A stretch of DNA of 41,869 nucleotides from Bacteroides neonati (GTDB taxonomy: Bacteria > Bacteroidota > Bacteroidia > Bacteroidales > Bacteroidaceae), in NCBI RefSeq assembly GCF_000499785.1, contig NZ_HG726023.1:408046-449914 (forward strand). Direction: 5' to 3'. The position numbers were made by a program, and so were the translations under genes. The notes beneath the pieces were generated by a model. That model saw nothing but the letters and a program-made list of their open reading frames with translations, was not told the DNA's origin and did not search any database. Each line of letters starts with the position of its first letter. The first letter of the stretch is position 1. Positions 24,805 to 34,049 of this stretch are shown here, in pieces.

Positions 24805-25851
24805 ATGGCACAAATGAATTTTGGTGGTGTTACTGAAAATGTAGTAACACGCGAAGAATTTCCGTTAGAGAAAGCTCGTGAAGTATTAAAAAATGAAACC
24901 ATCGCCATTATTGGTTATGGCGTACAGGGTCCCGGTCAGTCACTGAACCTGCGCGACAATGGTTTCAATGTAATTGTAGGCCAACGTAAAGGTGGTAAAA
25001 CGTGGGAAAAGGCAGTTGCCGATGGTTGGGTACCCGGCGAAACATTGTTTGATATCGAAGAGGCTTGCGAACGTGGAACAATCATCCAATACCTGCTTTC
25101 GGATGCTGCTCAAATCGAAGTATGGCCTACTGTGAAGAAACACTTAACTCCGGGTAAGGCGTTGTATTTCTCTCATGGTTTTGGTATCACTTACAAAGAG
25201 CGCACCGGCATTGTTCCTCCTGCCGATGTAGACGTTATTCTGGTTGCTCCGAAAGGTTCGGGAACCTCACTTCGTTCTATGTTTCTTGAAGGACGCGGTT
25301 TGAACTCCTCTTTTGCTATCTTCCAAGACGCTACAGGCCATGCGTTTGACCGCGTAGTGGCATTGGGTATCGGCGTAGGATCGGGCTATTTGTTTGAAAC
25401 AACGTTCAAACGCGAAGTTTATTCTGACTTGACGGGCGAACGTGGTACCTTGATGGGTGCTATTCAAGGTTTGCTGTTGGCTCAATACGAGGTATTGCGC
25501 GAAAACGGTCATACGCCTTCCGAAGCATTCAACGAAACAGTCGAAGAGTTAACTCAATCGCTGATGCCTTTGTTTGCCAAGAATGGTATGGATTGGATGT
25601 ATGCGAACTGTTCTACTACGGCTCAGCGTGGTGCACTTGACTGGATGACTCCGTTCCATGATGCAACCAAACCCGTATTCGAAAAACTGTATGCCGAAGT
25701 AAAATGCGGTAACGAAGCACAGCGTTCTATCGATACCAACTCTAAACCCGACTATCGTGAAGGTTTGGATGCCGAACTGAAAGCATTGCGCGAGAGCGAG
25801 ATGTGGCAGGCGGGTGCTGTTGTTCGTAAACTGCGTCCCGAAAACAACTAA
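24805..25851 (+). CDS. ilvC: Ketol-acid reductoisomerase
   Basis: This Mg-dependent enzyme rearranges and reduces acetolactate or acetohydroxybutyrate, the second step to Val/Ile. The 348 residues comprise a Rossmann domain (GYGVQGPGQSLNLRDNG, then GQRKGGKTW as the cofactor loop) and the helical knotted domain (EREVYSDL-like KREVYSDLTGERG, NETVEELTQS, CSTTAQRGALDW). From memory it is closer to fungal mitochondrial Ilv5 than to E. coli IlvC: YFSHGF, ENGHTPSEAFNETVEE, NSKPDYRE and the terminal RKLRPEN are shared with yeast. NADPH versus NADH preference is not decided. It is the last gene of the ilv operon, with a terminator after it. Confidence 0.96.
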   Translation: MAQMNFGGVTENVVTREEFPLEKAREVLKNETIAIIGYGVQGPGQSLNLRDNGFNVIVGQRKGGKTWEKAVADGWVPGETLFDIEEACERGTIIQYLLSDAAQIEVWPTVKKHLTPGKALYFSHGFGITYKERTGIVPPADVDVILVAPKGSGTSLRSMFLEGRGLNSSFAIFQDATGHAFDRVVALGIGVGSGYLFETTFKREVYSDLTGERGTLMGAIQGLLLAQYEVLRENGHTPSEAFNETVEELTQSLMPLFAKNGMDWMYANCSTTAQRGALDWMTPFHDATKPVFEKLYAEVKCGNEAQRSIDTNSKPDYREGLDAELKALRESEMWQAGAVVRKLRPENN

Positions 25852-25880
25852 ACACTTAGTTGGTATAGGTTAATATTAAC

Positions 25881-25924
25881 GAGAGGGTGATCCTGTTACA
25901 CACGGGATCACCCTCTCTGTTTTT
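25881..25924 (+). terminator. Intrinsic terminator of the ilv operon
   Basis: The arms 25881-25893 and 25905-25917 pair over 13 GC-containing bases, followed by TGTTTTT. The stem lies 30 bases after the ilvC stop. The helicase gene converges and ends at 25934, so the stem may also serve the other strand, though no U-tract is present on that side. Confidence 0.88.
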
Positions 25925-25933
25925 ACTGCTTCA

Positions 25934-27826
25934 TTATGCGGGTGTACATGCATCTATATATTCCATCAACTTTCGATAAAAAGGATGCTTGGTCAATGTG
26001 GCTGCTTCGCCCAGAATGACCAACTTCATGCGTGCACGGGTGATGGCAACGTTCATTCTGCGCAGATCGTTAAGGAAACCTATCTGCCCGTTTTCATTCG
26101 CTCTAACCAGACTGATGAAGATCACATCTCGCTCTTGCCCTTGAAAACCATCTACCGTATTTACGGTGATGAGGCTGCGAAACGGCTGAAAGAAAGGGGT
26201 AACTTTTATCTTATTGCGTATGTATTGTACCTGTGCTTTGTAAGGCGAAATAAGACCGAAATCAATTTTCTCGTCCAGCACTCTGGCTTTGCCGATACGC
26301 TGTATGTACTGTTCGAGTTCTTGTAGTAGCAGGTTGGCTTCCGATTTATTGATGCGTCCGAAACTCTCTCCGATAAACTCTTCGTGAAACTCCATTGCCG
26401 AGGTGTCTATCCATGCCATGGGCGTGTCATAATCTAAAATACCTCGATAACGAATTTCGGGAGCTGCTGCAAGTGACCCCTGATAGAACCATTCGGAGGG
26501 AAAGCGCATAATCTGTTCGTGCATACGGTACTGAACCTTTAGTAACGAAACGGAGTTCGGCTTACCATTCACAACCTTCTCCATCAGCGTTCGGTCTAAT
26601 CCGCTTCGAGCAGCTTCTGCACATTTAATGGTAGGAGGGAGCTGACAATGATCGCCTGCCAATACCACTCGGTGAGATCGTCGGATGGCAATCCAACACG
26701 AAGCTTCGAGTGCTTGTGCCGCTTCGTCGATGAAAAGAGTTGAGAATTGACGACCTGTTAGCACCCGGTGGTTACTACTAACCAAGGTCGAAGCGATCAC
26801 ACGGGCACCGGCAAAAAGCTCTTCATTGATAAGTATCTCTAATTCGGTGGCTCGCTCCTTGAGCCGGTTTATACGATCTCGGATTCCTTCCCGGTTGGAA
26901 TGATTGCCGCGACGTAGCTGGCTGTTCATTTCGCGAATAGACTTTCGGATGCCCCACAATTCGGCATAAGACGGGTGGCTCTCAAAACGATGTTCGTACG
27001 TAAACGAAAGCATCTTGTCATTCACCCGGCTCGGATTGCCGATGCGTAAGACCGGCACTCCACGGTCGACGAGCTTTTCCGAAATCCAATCAACAGCCGT
27101 ATTGCTTTGCGCGCAAACGAGTACTTGATTCTCCCGGTGCAAGGTTTCATAAATGGCTTCGACCAGCGTGGTCGTCTTTCCTGTTCCCGGAGGGCCATGC
27201 ACGATGGCGACATCTTTTGCACAAAGTACTTGATTGACAGAGGCCTCCTGTGTGGTATTCAGCCAGGGAAAACGAACCGGATAGAGCTCCCGGCTACGCG
27301 AGGGCAGCGAACCGAGTAAGATATCGCGCAACTCGGACAGGCGGTTGCCTTTGGCCCGTATCACCTCTTCCAATGCCTCGAACATGGTACGATAAGACGT
27401 TTCGTCAAAATAGAGTTGAACTCCCAAACGGTCGGTTGCCTGCACTTCGAGCAGTGCACCGGCACTGGGTAGTGCCACTACCATGCGTTCTTCGCCGGCA
27501 AAGCTCACTGTAGCCGTAAAGTTCATGTACTGTATTTTTCCATCGTACCCCTGCCTGAAGAAACAGACCGGTCGTCCGAACTCGAAAGCGTGTTCAATCT
27601 CTTTCTCTTCGCTTCGTTCAATTTCCACGACGAGTTGGTTCAGAGAGTTGTAATAGCTCCGCCCTGTGGTAACGGGATACCAACAAAGTCCTCGTTTTAT
27701 TTTTCGGGCTATCCCCATTGACTCGGTCTGACGCCGAAATTCTTCTTTCTCATATTCGTACTCCATACGAAGTAAGAGTTGCTGGTGTTGCAGATCGGCG
27801 ATGGGAGCGAGGATGTTTTTTGTCAT
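25934..27826 (-). CDS. UPF1/SMUBP2-like superfamily 1 DNA/RNA helicase
   Basis: This ATP-dependent helicase of the SF1B UPF1-like group has about 630 residues from the chosen start MTKNILAPIADLQHQQ. The longer in-frame start at 27898 would include the promoter box, so 27826 is preferred. Motifs in order: I GPPGTGKTTTLVEA (Lys217), II FIDEAAQALEA (Asp367), III GDHCQLPPT, IV LKVQYRMH, V TVDGFQGQERDVIF, VI NVAITRARMKLVILG. The N-terminal 190 residues form the accessory beta-barrel/stalk region of this group. Role, nucleic-acid maintenance or RNA metabolism, is not known in Bacteroides. It is a stand-alone gene divergent from aconitase. Confidence 0.92.
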   Translation of the reverse strand: MTKNILAPIADLQHQQLLLRMEYEYEKEEFRRQTESMGIARKIKRGLCWYPVTTGRSYYNSLNQLVVEIERSEEKEIEHAFEFGRPVCFFRQGYDGKIQYMNFTATVSFAGEERMVVALPSAGALLEVQATDRLGVQLYFDETSYRTMFEALEEVIRAKGNRLSELRDILLGSLPSRSRELYPVRFPWLNTTQEASVNQVLCAKDVAIVHGPPGTGKTTTLVEAIYETLHRENQVLVCAQSNTAVDWISEKLVDRGVPVLRIGNPSRVNDKMLSFTYEHRFESHPSYAELWGIRKSIREMNSQLRRGNHSNREGIRDRINRLKERATELEILINEELFAGARVIASTLVSSNHRVLTGRQFSTLFIDEAAQALEASCWIAIRRSHRVVLAGDHCQLPPTIKCAEAARSGLDRTLMEKVVNGKPNSVSLLKVQYRMHEQIMRFPSEWFYQGSLAAAPEIRYRGILDYDTPMAWIDTSAMEFHEEFIGESFGRINKSEANLLLQELEQYIQRIGKARVLDEKIDFGLISPYKAQVQYIRNKIKVTPFFQPFRSLITVNTVDGFQGQERDVIFISLVRANENGQIGFLNDLRRMNVAITRARMKLVILGEAATLTKHPFYRKLMEYIDACTPA

Positions 27827-27850
27827 ATTGTTTAATGAATTACTCACGGG

Positions 27851-27858
27851 CAAAGGTA
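27851..27858 (-). promoter_or_regulatory. Bacteroides-type -7 box deciding the helicase start
   Basis: The minus-strand sequence TACCTTTG matches TAnnTTTG, 25 bases before the ATG at 27826. Because it lies inside the longer open frame, it supports the shorter protein. Confidence 0.6.
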
Positions 27859-27936
27859 CGAATTCTTCTCGTTCTCCTAAACTTTCCACTCTTCCCAATC
27901 GTTAATATACTATATTTAATTTAATAGAGAAACTGA

Positions 27937-30180
27937 ATGGTATATGATAAAAAGATGTTGGAATGCTTCTACTCCGCTTATAAAGGGAAGATAGAGCATG
28001 TGCGAGCTATACTGAAAAGACCATTAACACTGTCTGAGAAGATCTTGTATGCTCATTTGTATGATGAAAAAGTGGTGAATAACTACAAGCGTGGCGAGGA
28101 TTATGTCAACTTTCGTCCCGATCGGGTAGCCATGCAGGATGCTACTGCACAGATGGCTTTATTGCAATTTATGAATGCCGGTCAAGATCAGGTATCTGTT
28201 CCCTCTACCGTACATTGCGATCACCTGATTCAGGCCGATCATGGGGCACGCGAAGATATAGCTACTGCCAGACATACGAATGAAGAAGTTTATGATTTCC
28301 TTCGCGATGTCTCTTCCCGCTACGGCATTGGTTTCTGGAAACCGGGTGCAGGTATTATTCATCAAGTGGTACTCGAAAACTATGCTTTTCCCGGTGGAAT
28401 GATGATTGGAACCGATTCGCATACCCCCAATGCAGGCGGATTGGGAATGATTGCCATTGGTGTGGGTGGTGCAGATGCGGTCGATGTAATGACGGGCATG
28501 GAGTGGGAGCTCAAGATGCCTCGTTTGATCGGTGTGCGGCTAACGGGAAAACTCAGCGGATGGGCAGCCCCCAAAGATGTCATTTTAAAGTTGGCCGGTA
28601 TTCTTACCGTCAAAGGAGGTACCAATGCTATTATCGAATATTTTGGTTCCGGTGCCGAATCAATTTCTGCTACCGGCAAAGCAACCATTTGCAATATGGG
28701 TGCTGAGGTAGGTGCTACCACCTCTGTGTTCCCTTACGACGAATCGATGAAGCGTTACCTTTGTGCTACCGGACGCGAAACGGTGGCTGCAATGGCCGAC
28801 GTAGTAAAAGACGACCTATGCGCCGACCCGGAGGTATGCGAACAGCCCGAATGTTATTATGATCAGTTGATCGAGATCGATTTAAATACGCTCGAACCCT
28901 ATATTAACGGGCCTTTTACCCCTGATGCAGCTACACCCATATCGGAATTTGCCGAAAAGGTATTAATCAATGGTTATCCTCGTAAGATGGAAGTAGGGCT
29001 GATTGGTTCGTGTACGAACTCTTCTTATCAAGACCTCAGCCGGGCAGCCTCCATTGCGCAACAAGCATTGGAAAAAGATTTGAGCGTGGCTGCCAAACTG
29101 ATTATTAATCCGGGTTCGGAGCAAATCAGGGTTACAGCCGAGCGTGACGGTATGATGACGCTTTTCAAAAAGCTGGGTGCAACGATTATGGCCAATGCCT
29201 GCGGCCCTTGCATCGGTCAGTGGAAACGCCATACCGACGACAATGCCCGTAAGAACTCCATCGTTACCTCCTTCAATCGTAATTTTGCCAAACGAGCCGA
29301 TGGAAACCCCAATACGTATGCCTTTGTGGCATCTCCCGAACTGACATTGGCCTTGACCATTGCCGGAGATCTTTGTTTCAACCCGTTGAAAGATCGTTTG
29401 TTTACCCGCGAAGGCGAACGGGTGAAACTCGATGAACCGCATGGCGATGAACTACCGGTGCATGGCTTCTTGACCGATGCTCATGGATATATAGCACCGG
29501 CTGGATCGGAAGTTGCGATTGTGATAAATCCCGAGTCGAATCGCTTGCAGCAGTTGTTACCTTTTGCTCCTTGGCGTGCCTCCGATTTTGTAGATATGCC
29601 TCTCTTGATTAAGACACAGGGCAAATGTACAACTGATCACATCTCGATGGCAGGCCCTTGGTTACGCTTTCGCGGACACTTGGAGAATATCTCGGATAAC
29701 CTGCTGATGGGTGCCGTGAATGCTTTCAATGGCGAAACCAATAAAGTATGGTGCCGGCTGACGAATACCTATGATACCGTCTCGTCCACCGCCAAGTTGT
29801 ATAAACAACACGGCGAAAGCTCCATCGTAGTAGCCGAAGAAAACTATGGCGAAGGCTCCAGCCGCGAACATGCTGCTATGGAACCTCGCTTCCTCAACGT
29901 AAAGGTTATACTGGCCAAGAGTTTCGCACGTATCCACGAAACCAATTTGAAAAAGCAAGGCATGCTTGCCCTCACCTTTGCCGAAAAGGCCGATTACGAC
30001 CGTATCTGCGAACATGACCTCCTCACCGTTGTTGGGTTGGAGACATTTGCTCCCGATAAGAACCTGCAAGTAATCGTTTACCACGAGGACGGAACGAAAG
30101 ACGTGATTGAAGTACTACATACTTATAATGAACAGCAGATAGCCTGGTTCCGTGCCGGCTCTGCACTAAACGCAAGATAG
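27937..30180 (+). CDS. acnA: Aconitate hydratase, mitochondrial-like type
   Basis: This [4Fe-4S] enzyme interconverts citrate and isocitrate. The 747 residues show the three cluster ligands: Cys359 in [11 protein letters not shown], and Cys422 and Cys425 in [10 protein letters not shown]. These almost coincide with porcine mitochondrial aconitase (358, 421, 424). [25 protein letters not shown] and the C-terminal swivel domain ([14 protein letters not shown]) complete the family pattern. Length also matches the mitochondrial type rather than bacterial AcnA (about 890) or AcnB. A mitochondrial-like aconitase has been described in Bacteroides fragilis. It is followed after 3 bases by isocitrate dehydrogenase, then citrate synthase: a three-gene operon to 2-oxoglutarate. 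Confidence 0.96.
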   Translation: MVYDKKMLECFYSAYKGKIEHVRAILKRPLTLSEKILYAHLYDEKVVNNYKRGEDYVNFRPDRVAMQDATAQMALLQFMNAGQDQVSVPSTVHCDHLIQADHGAREDIATARHTNEEVYDFLRDVSSRYGIGFWKPGAGIIHQVVLENYAFPGGMMIGTDSHTPNAGGLGMIAIGVGGADAVDVMTGMEWELKMPRLIGVRLTGKLSGWAAPKDVILKLAGILTVKGGTNAIIEYFGSGAESISATGKATICNMGAEVGATTSVFPYDESMKRYLCATGRETVAAMADVVKDDLCADPEVCEQPECYYDQLIEIDLNTLEPYINGPFTPDAATPISEFAEKVLINGYPRKMEVGLIGSCTNSSYQDLSRAASIAQQALEKDLSVAAKLIINPGSEQIRVTAERDGMMTLFKKLGATIMANACGPCIGQWKRHTDDNARKNSIVTSFNRNFAKRADGNPNTYAFVASPELTLALTIAGDLCFNPLKDRLFTREGERVKLDEPHGDELPVHGFLTDAHGYIAPAGSEVAIVINPESNRLQQLLPFAPWRASDFVDMPLLIKTQGKCTTDHISMAGPWLRFRGHLENISDNLLMGAVNAFNGETNKVWCRLTNTYDTVSSTAKLYKQHGESSIVVAEENYGEGSSREHAAMEPRFLNVKVILAKSFARIHETNLKKQGMLALTFAEKADYDRICEHDLLTVVGLETFAPDKNLQVIVYHEDGTKDVIEVLHTYNEQQIAWFRAGSALNAR

Positions 30181-30183
30181 AAT

Positions 30184-31371
30184 ATGAGAATAACAAAACA
30201 AACAGATGGTACGCTGCTCGTACCCGATGTGCCTACCATTCCGTTTATTACGGGCGATGGTGTAGGCTCCGAAATAACGCCGGCTATGCAAGCCATTGTA
30301 GATAAGGCAGTCGAACTGGCTTATGGCGGTAGCCGACACATTGAATGGATGGAGGTGTTGGCCGGACAACGTGCCTTTGATGTCACCGGTTCATGGCTTC
30401 CCGACAATACCATGCATGCTTTTCAGGAATACCTGATTGGCATTAAAGGCCCCCTAACCACTCCCGTAGGAGGGGGCATACGCTCCCTCAACGTAGCTTT
30501 GCGCCAAACGCTCGATTTGTACGTATGCCTGCGTCCCGTCCGTTGGTTTCGGGGAGTGGTATCGCCACTGAAAGAACCACAGAAAGTTGATATGTTTATC
30601 TTCCGCGAGAATACCGAAGATATCTATGCCGGTATCGAGTGGGAAGCAGGTACGCCCGAAGCTAAAAAGTTCTACCGCTTTCTGCACGATGAGATGGGGG
30701 TAACGAAAGTGCGTTTTCCCGAAACATCGGGCTTTGGTGTAAAACCGGTGTCAAAAGAGGGAACCGAGCGTTTGGTACGTGCTGCTTGTCGCTATGCACT
30801 GGAGTTTGGATTGCCCACTGTAACATTGGTGCATAAGGGAAACATCATGAAATATACCGAAGGAGGTTTCAAGAAATGGGGCTATGAACTGGCTGAGCGC
30901 GAGTTTGGCGATGCTCTTGCCAAAGGAACACTGAAGGTGAACGACTGCATTGCCGATGCGTTTCTGCAAAACACGTTGCTTCGCCCCGAAGACTATTCGG
31001 TAGTGGCAACGTTGAACCTCAACGGAGATTATATTTCCGACCAGTTGGCTGCTATGGTAGGAGGTATCGGCATTGCTCCCGGAGCCAATATCAACTATAT
31101 CACCGGACATGCTATTTTTGAGGCCACACATGGCACTGCACCCGATATTGCCGGAACCGATCAGGCGAACCCCTGTTCGCTGCTTCTTTCGGCGGTGATG
31201 ATGCTCGAATATATGGGGTGGCAGGAACCTGCCGATTTGATTGTAACTGCCCTCGAACAGAGCTTTAGTCATGGGCGTGCTACCCATGATCTGGCTCGCT
31301 TTATGCCCGATGGACACTCACTTGGCACTACTGCCTTTGCACACGAAATTATCCAAAGAATCAATGATTAA
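30184..31371 (+). CDS. icd: Isocitrate dehydrogenase, probably NAD-dependent
   Basis: This enzyme oxidatively decarboxylates isocitrate to 2-oxoglutarate. The 395-residue homodimeric prokaryotic type shows TGDGVGSEI, the substrate loop [13 protein letters not shown] (Ser at the E. coli phosphorylation position), [12 protein letters not shown] and [15 protein letters not shown]. In the cofactor pocket [15 protein letters not shown] has Asp321, Ile322 and Ala328 where the E. coli NADP enzyme has Lys344, Tyr345 and Val351. Asp-Ile-Ala is the combination associated with NAD use. Arg372 still matches Arg395, and His368 replaces Tyr391, so the pocket is mixed. NAD preference is a prediction. Confidence 0.95.
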   Translation: MRITKQTDGTLLVPDVPTIPFITGDGVGSEITPAMQAIVDKAVELAYGGSRHIEWMEVLAGQRAFDVTGSWLPDNTMHAFQEYLIGIKGPLTTPVGGGIRSLNVALRQTLDLYVCLRPVRWFRGVVSPLKEPQKVDMFIFRENTEDIYAGIEWEAGTPEAKKFYRFLHDEMGVTKVRFPETSGFGVKPVSKEGTERLVRAACRYALEFGLPTVTLVHKGNIMKYTEGGFKKWGYELAEREFGDALAKGTLKVNDCIADAFLQNTLLRPEDYSVVATLNLNGDYISDQLAAMVGGIGIAPGANINYITGHAIFEATHGTAPDIAGTDQANPCSLLLSAVMMLEYMGWQEPADLIVTALEQSFSHGRATHDLARFMPDGHSLGTTAFAHEIIQRIND

Positions 31372-31383
31372 TATGACTGACTC

Positions 31384-32727
31384 ATGAAAAAAGAATATCT
31401 TGTCTATAAACTCTCTGAAGAGATGAAGAATGCTGCACGTATTGATGCAGAGCTTTTTCCGAAGTTCGATGTAAAGCGCGGATTGCGCAACGAAGATGGT
31501 ACGGGTGTGTTGGTGGGACTCACCAAGGTGGGCAATGTGGTAGGTTACGAGCGTATCCCCGGTGGTGGGCTCAAACCCATTCCCGGCAAACTATTTTATC
31601 GGGAGTATGATGTCGAAGACATTGTTCATGGGGTGATCAAGGAGAAACGATTTGGCTTCGAAGAAGTTGCCTATTTGTTGTTGTCGGGACATTTGCCCGA
31701 TCGCGATGAGCTCTCTTCCTTCCGGGAGTTGGTAGCCGATAATATGCCGCTCGAACAAAAAACCAAGATGAATATCATCGAGCTCGAGGGTTCGAACATC
31801 ATGAATATTCTGGCTCGTAGCGTACTCGAAATGTACCGCTTCGATGCCAACCCCGATGATATTTCGTGCGATAACCTGATGCGTCAGAGCATCGACCTCA
31901 TTTCGAAGTTCCCTACCATCATTGCGTATGCCTATAATATGTTGCGCCATGCCACCTTCGGTCGTTCGCTGCATATTCGCCATCCACAGGATGAGCTGTC
32001 TCTTGCCGAAAACTTCCTTTATATGTTGAAGAAGAACTATACGGCACTCGAAGCAAGAACCCTCGATCTGTTGCTCATTCTTCAGGCAGAGCATGGTGGA
32101 GGTAACAACTCTACCTTTACGGTGCGTGTTACCTCGTCTACCGGAACGGATACGTATTCTTCGATTGCTGCCGGTATCGGTTCGCTTAAAGGCCCGCTTC
32201 ATGGAGGTGCCAACATTCAAGTGGTCGATATGTTCCATCATCTCGAGCAGAATATTGAAGATTGGACCAATGTAGATGAGATTGATACCTACTTCACCCG
32301 TATGCTAAACAAAGAGGTGTATAACAAAACCGGTCTTATTTATGGTATCGGCCATGCCGTATATACCATTTCCGATCCGCGTGCGTTACTGCTCAAGGAG
32401 TTGGCTCGCGATCTGGCAAAAGAAAAGGATAAAGAGCGCGAATTCGCTTTCCTCGAACTGCTCGAAGAGCGTGCTATCGCTACTTTCGGTCGAATTAAGA
32501 ACAACGGGAAGACGGTATCGAGCAATGTAGATTTCTACTCGGGCTTTGTGTACGAGATGATCGGTCTGCCACAGGAGATCTATACGCCGCTTTTCGCTAT
32601 GGCTCGTATCGTAGGCTGGTGTGCACATCGCAACGAGGAGTTGAATTTCGAAGGTAAACGAATCATTCGTCCGGCCTATAAGAATGTACTCGATGAGGCT
32701 AAATACATACCGTTGAAGGCTCGTTGA
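31384..32727 (+). CDS. gltA: Citrate synthase
   Basis: This enzyme condenses acetyl-CoA and oxaloacetate to citrate. The 447-residue protein shows the catalytic triad: His273 in GPLHGGANIQ, His324 in GIGHAVYTISDPRA and Asp383 in SNVDFYSGFVYEMIG. The substrate region GYERIPGGGLKPIPGKLFYR and long N-terminus differ from E. coli GltA, and numbering is closer to eukaryotic enzymes (274, 320, 375). 2-methylcitrate synthase activity cannot be excluded, but linkage with aconitase and ICDH (12 bases upstream) argues for citrate. The operon would feed glutamate synthesis rather than a full cycle. Confidence 0.95.
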   Translation: MKKEYLVYKLSEEMKNAARIDAELFPKFDVKRGLRNEDGTGVLVGLTKVGNVVGYERIPGGGLKPIPGKLFYREYDVEDIVHGVIKEKRFGFEEVAYLLLSGHLPDRDELSSFRELVADNMPLEQKTKMNIIELEGSNIMNILARSVLEMYRFDANPDDISCDNLMRQSIDLISKFPTIIAYAYNMLRHATFGRSLHIRHPQDELSLAENFLYMLKKNYTALEARTLDLLLILQAEHGGGNNSTFTVRVTSSTGTDTYSSIAAGIGSLKGPLHGGANIQVVDMFHHLEQNIEDWTNVDEIDTYFTRMLNKEVYNKTGLIYGIGHAVYTISDPRALLLKELARDLAKEKDKEREFAFLELLEERAIATFGRIKNNGKTVSSNVDFYSGFVYEMIGLPQEIYTPLFAMARIVGWCAHRNEELNFEGKRIIRPAYKNVLDEAKYIPLKAR

Positions 32728-32818
32728 TGCAGCAGATTTCTTTACCTGCTTCAAGCATCGGTTGATGCGGAAAGCATGGGAAAGTGTAATATAATAAATT
32801 GATAATGAGTGCGTAAAG

Positions 32819-32910
32819 GAATACGTACTTTTATACAGCAAGAGTACGTACTTTATAGAGCATAGATTAGTATCTTATTGCTCGATAGAGTACGTACTCT
32901 TGTATATAAG
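32819..32910. repeat. 23-bp-period tandem repeat with palindromic TACGTACT core
   Basis: TACGTACT occurs at 32822, 32845 and 32891, spacings of 23 and 46 bases. A degenerate copy (TAGTATCT) fills the expected slot at 32868, making four 23-base units. Units 2 and 4 carry AGTACGTACT, a perfect 10-bp palindrome; unit 4 extends to a perfect 14-bp palindrome at 32887-32900. The array lies between the convergent gltA and pfkA stops, in a gap of about 237 bases with no gene. No clear terminator is seen in the rest of the gap. Function is unknown; see findings. Confidence 0.8.
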
Positions 32911-32964
32911 GAAACGCTTTATCTGTATGTAGTGATAAAAAATACGGTCGCTCGTATGCTCCGT

Positions 32965-33945
32965 TTAAATAGACAACTTACGCAGTACATTTACCAACTC
33001 TCTGTTGATCGGTTTCTCTTTCTTGATGGCCTTGCTGAAGGGAACATATACAATTTCATCGTTCTCGATTCCAATCATGACGTTGCGTTGGTCTTCCATA
33101 ATGGCATCGATGGCTGCAGAACCCAACCGGCTGGCTAGAATACGGTCGTGTGCCGAAGGGCTACCACCGCGTTGCAGGTGTCCCAAAATAGTTACACGTA
33201 CGTCATATTGCGGATATTCGTTCTTTACGCGTTCGGCATAGTGCATGGCACCGCCTGTAAGTTCACTCTCGGCTACGAGTACGATGCTGCTGTTTTTTGA
33301 TTTACGGTAACCGCTTTTGATGAACTCTTCCAGTTGGTCGAATTCAGTGCTGAACTCCGGTATAATGGCTGCTTCGGCTCCCGAGGCAATAGCACCGTTA
33401 AGGGCTAGGAATCCGGCATCGCGTCCCATTACTTCGACAAAGAAAAGACGTTCGTGCGAGGTGGCTGTATCGCGTATTTTATCCACGGCATCGAGAATCG
33501 TGTTTAGTGCCGTATCGTATCCGATGGTAGTATCTGTGCCATAAAGATCGTTGTCGATGGTGCCGGGCAATCCGATACACGGAACATCGAACTCCTGAGC
33601 GAAGATGCGTGCGCCTGTTAGCGAACCGTCTCCACCGATAATAACCAATGCATCGATACCTTCGGCTTTCATGTTGTCGTAGGCTACCTGGCGTCCTTCG
33701 GGAGTGGTGAATTCTTTGCAACGTGCTGTTTTCAAGATGGTTCCTCCCAATTGAATGATGTTGCTTACGTCTTGGCTCTTGAATTCTTTGATTTCGCCTG
33801 TTACCAGACCTTTATATCCTCTATATATACCTTTTACAGCTAAACCGTTGTAAATTGCTGCCCGTGTTACTGCACGAATGGCAGCATTCATTCCCGGAGC
33901 GTCGCCGCCCGAGGTTAAAATACCGATACACTTTACTGTTGCCAT
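32965..33945 (-). CDS. pfkA: ATP-dependent 6-phosphofructokinase
   Basis: This glycolytic enzyme phosphorylates fructose 6-phosphate. The 326 residues match E. coli PfkA length. Motifs: [17 protein letters not shown] (nucleotide binding), GGDGSLTGA with the ATP-type [17 protein letters not shown] with catalytic Asp131 and Asp133, MGRDAGFLA, and [20 protein letters not shown]. The Gly after GGD (GGDGS) favours ATP over pyrophosphate as donor. It has its own promoter box and converges on citrate synthase across the 23-bp repeat. Confidence 0.96.
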   Translation of the reverse strand: MATVKCIGILTSGGDAPGMNAAIRAVTRAAIYNGLAVKGIYRGYKGLVTGEIKEFKSQDVSNIIQLGGTILKTARCKEFTTPEGRQVAYDNMKAEGIDALVIIGGDGSLTGARIFAQEFDVPCIGLPGTIDNDLYGTDTTIGYDTALNTILDAVDKIRDTATSHERLFFVEVMGRDAGFLALNGAIASGAEAAIIPEFSTEFDQLEEFIKSGYRKSKNSSIVLVAESELTGGAMHYAERVKNEYPQYDVRVTILGHLQRGGSPSAHDRILASRLGSAAIDAIMEDQRNVMIGIENDEIVYVPFSKAIKKEKPINRELVNVLRKLSI

Positions 33946-33978
33946 AACAATCTTATTATTATTTTAATTTTGATGCTG

Positions 33979-33986
33979 CAAAGATA
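33979..33986 (-). promoter_or_regulatory. Bacteroides-type -7 box for pfkA
   Basis: The minus-strand sequence TATCTTTG matches TAnnTTTG, 33 bases before the pfkA ATG. A TTTG lies upstream at only 14 bases, shorter than the usual spacing. Confidence 0.55.
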
Positions 33987-34049
33987 ACAAAAAGCCTTTG
34001 CAAATGTATTTCTTTGTTGCTAAACTAAAGTGTTCAGTAATAAATAACG

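Noticed and set aside
30751..31317. 188-codon minus-strand frame inside isocitrate dehydrogenase
   Set aside because: Antisense shadow of a well-conserved enzyme; no family features.
31591..32241. 216-codon minus-strand frame inside citrate synthase
   Set aside because: Antisense to a gene with an intact catalytic triad; no promoter or recognisable motif.
32819..32910. CRISPR-like array
   Set aside because: The 23-base units are contiguous with no spacers of unique sequence, only four units exist and no cas genes are present.
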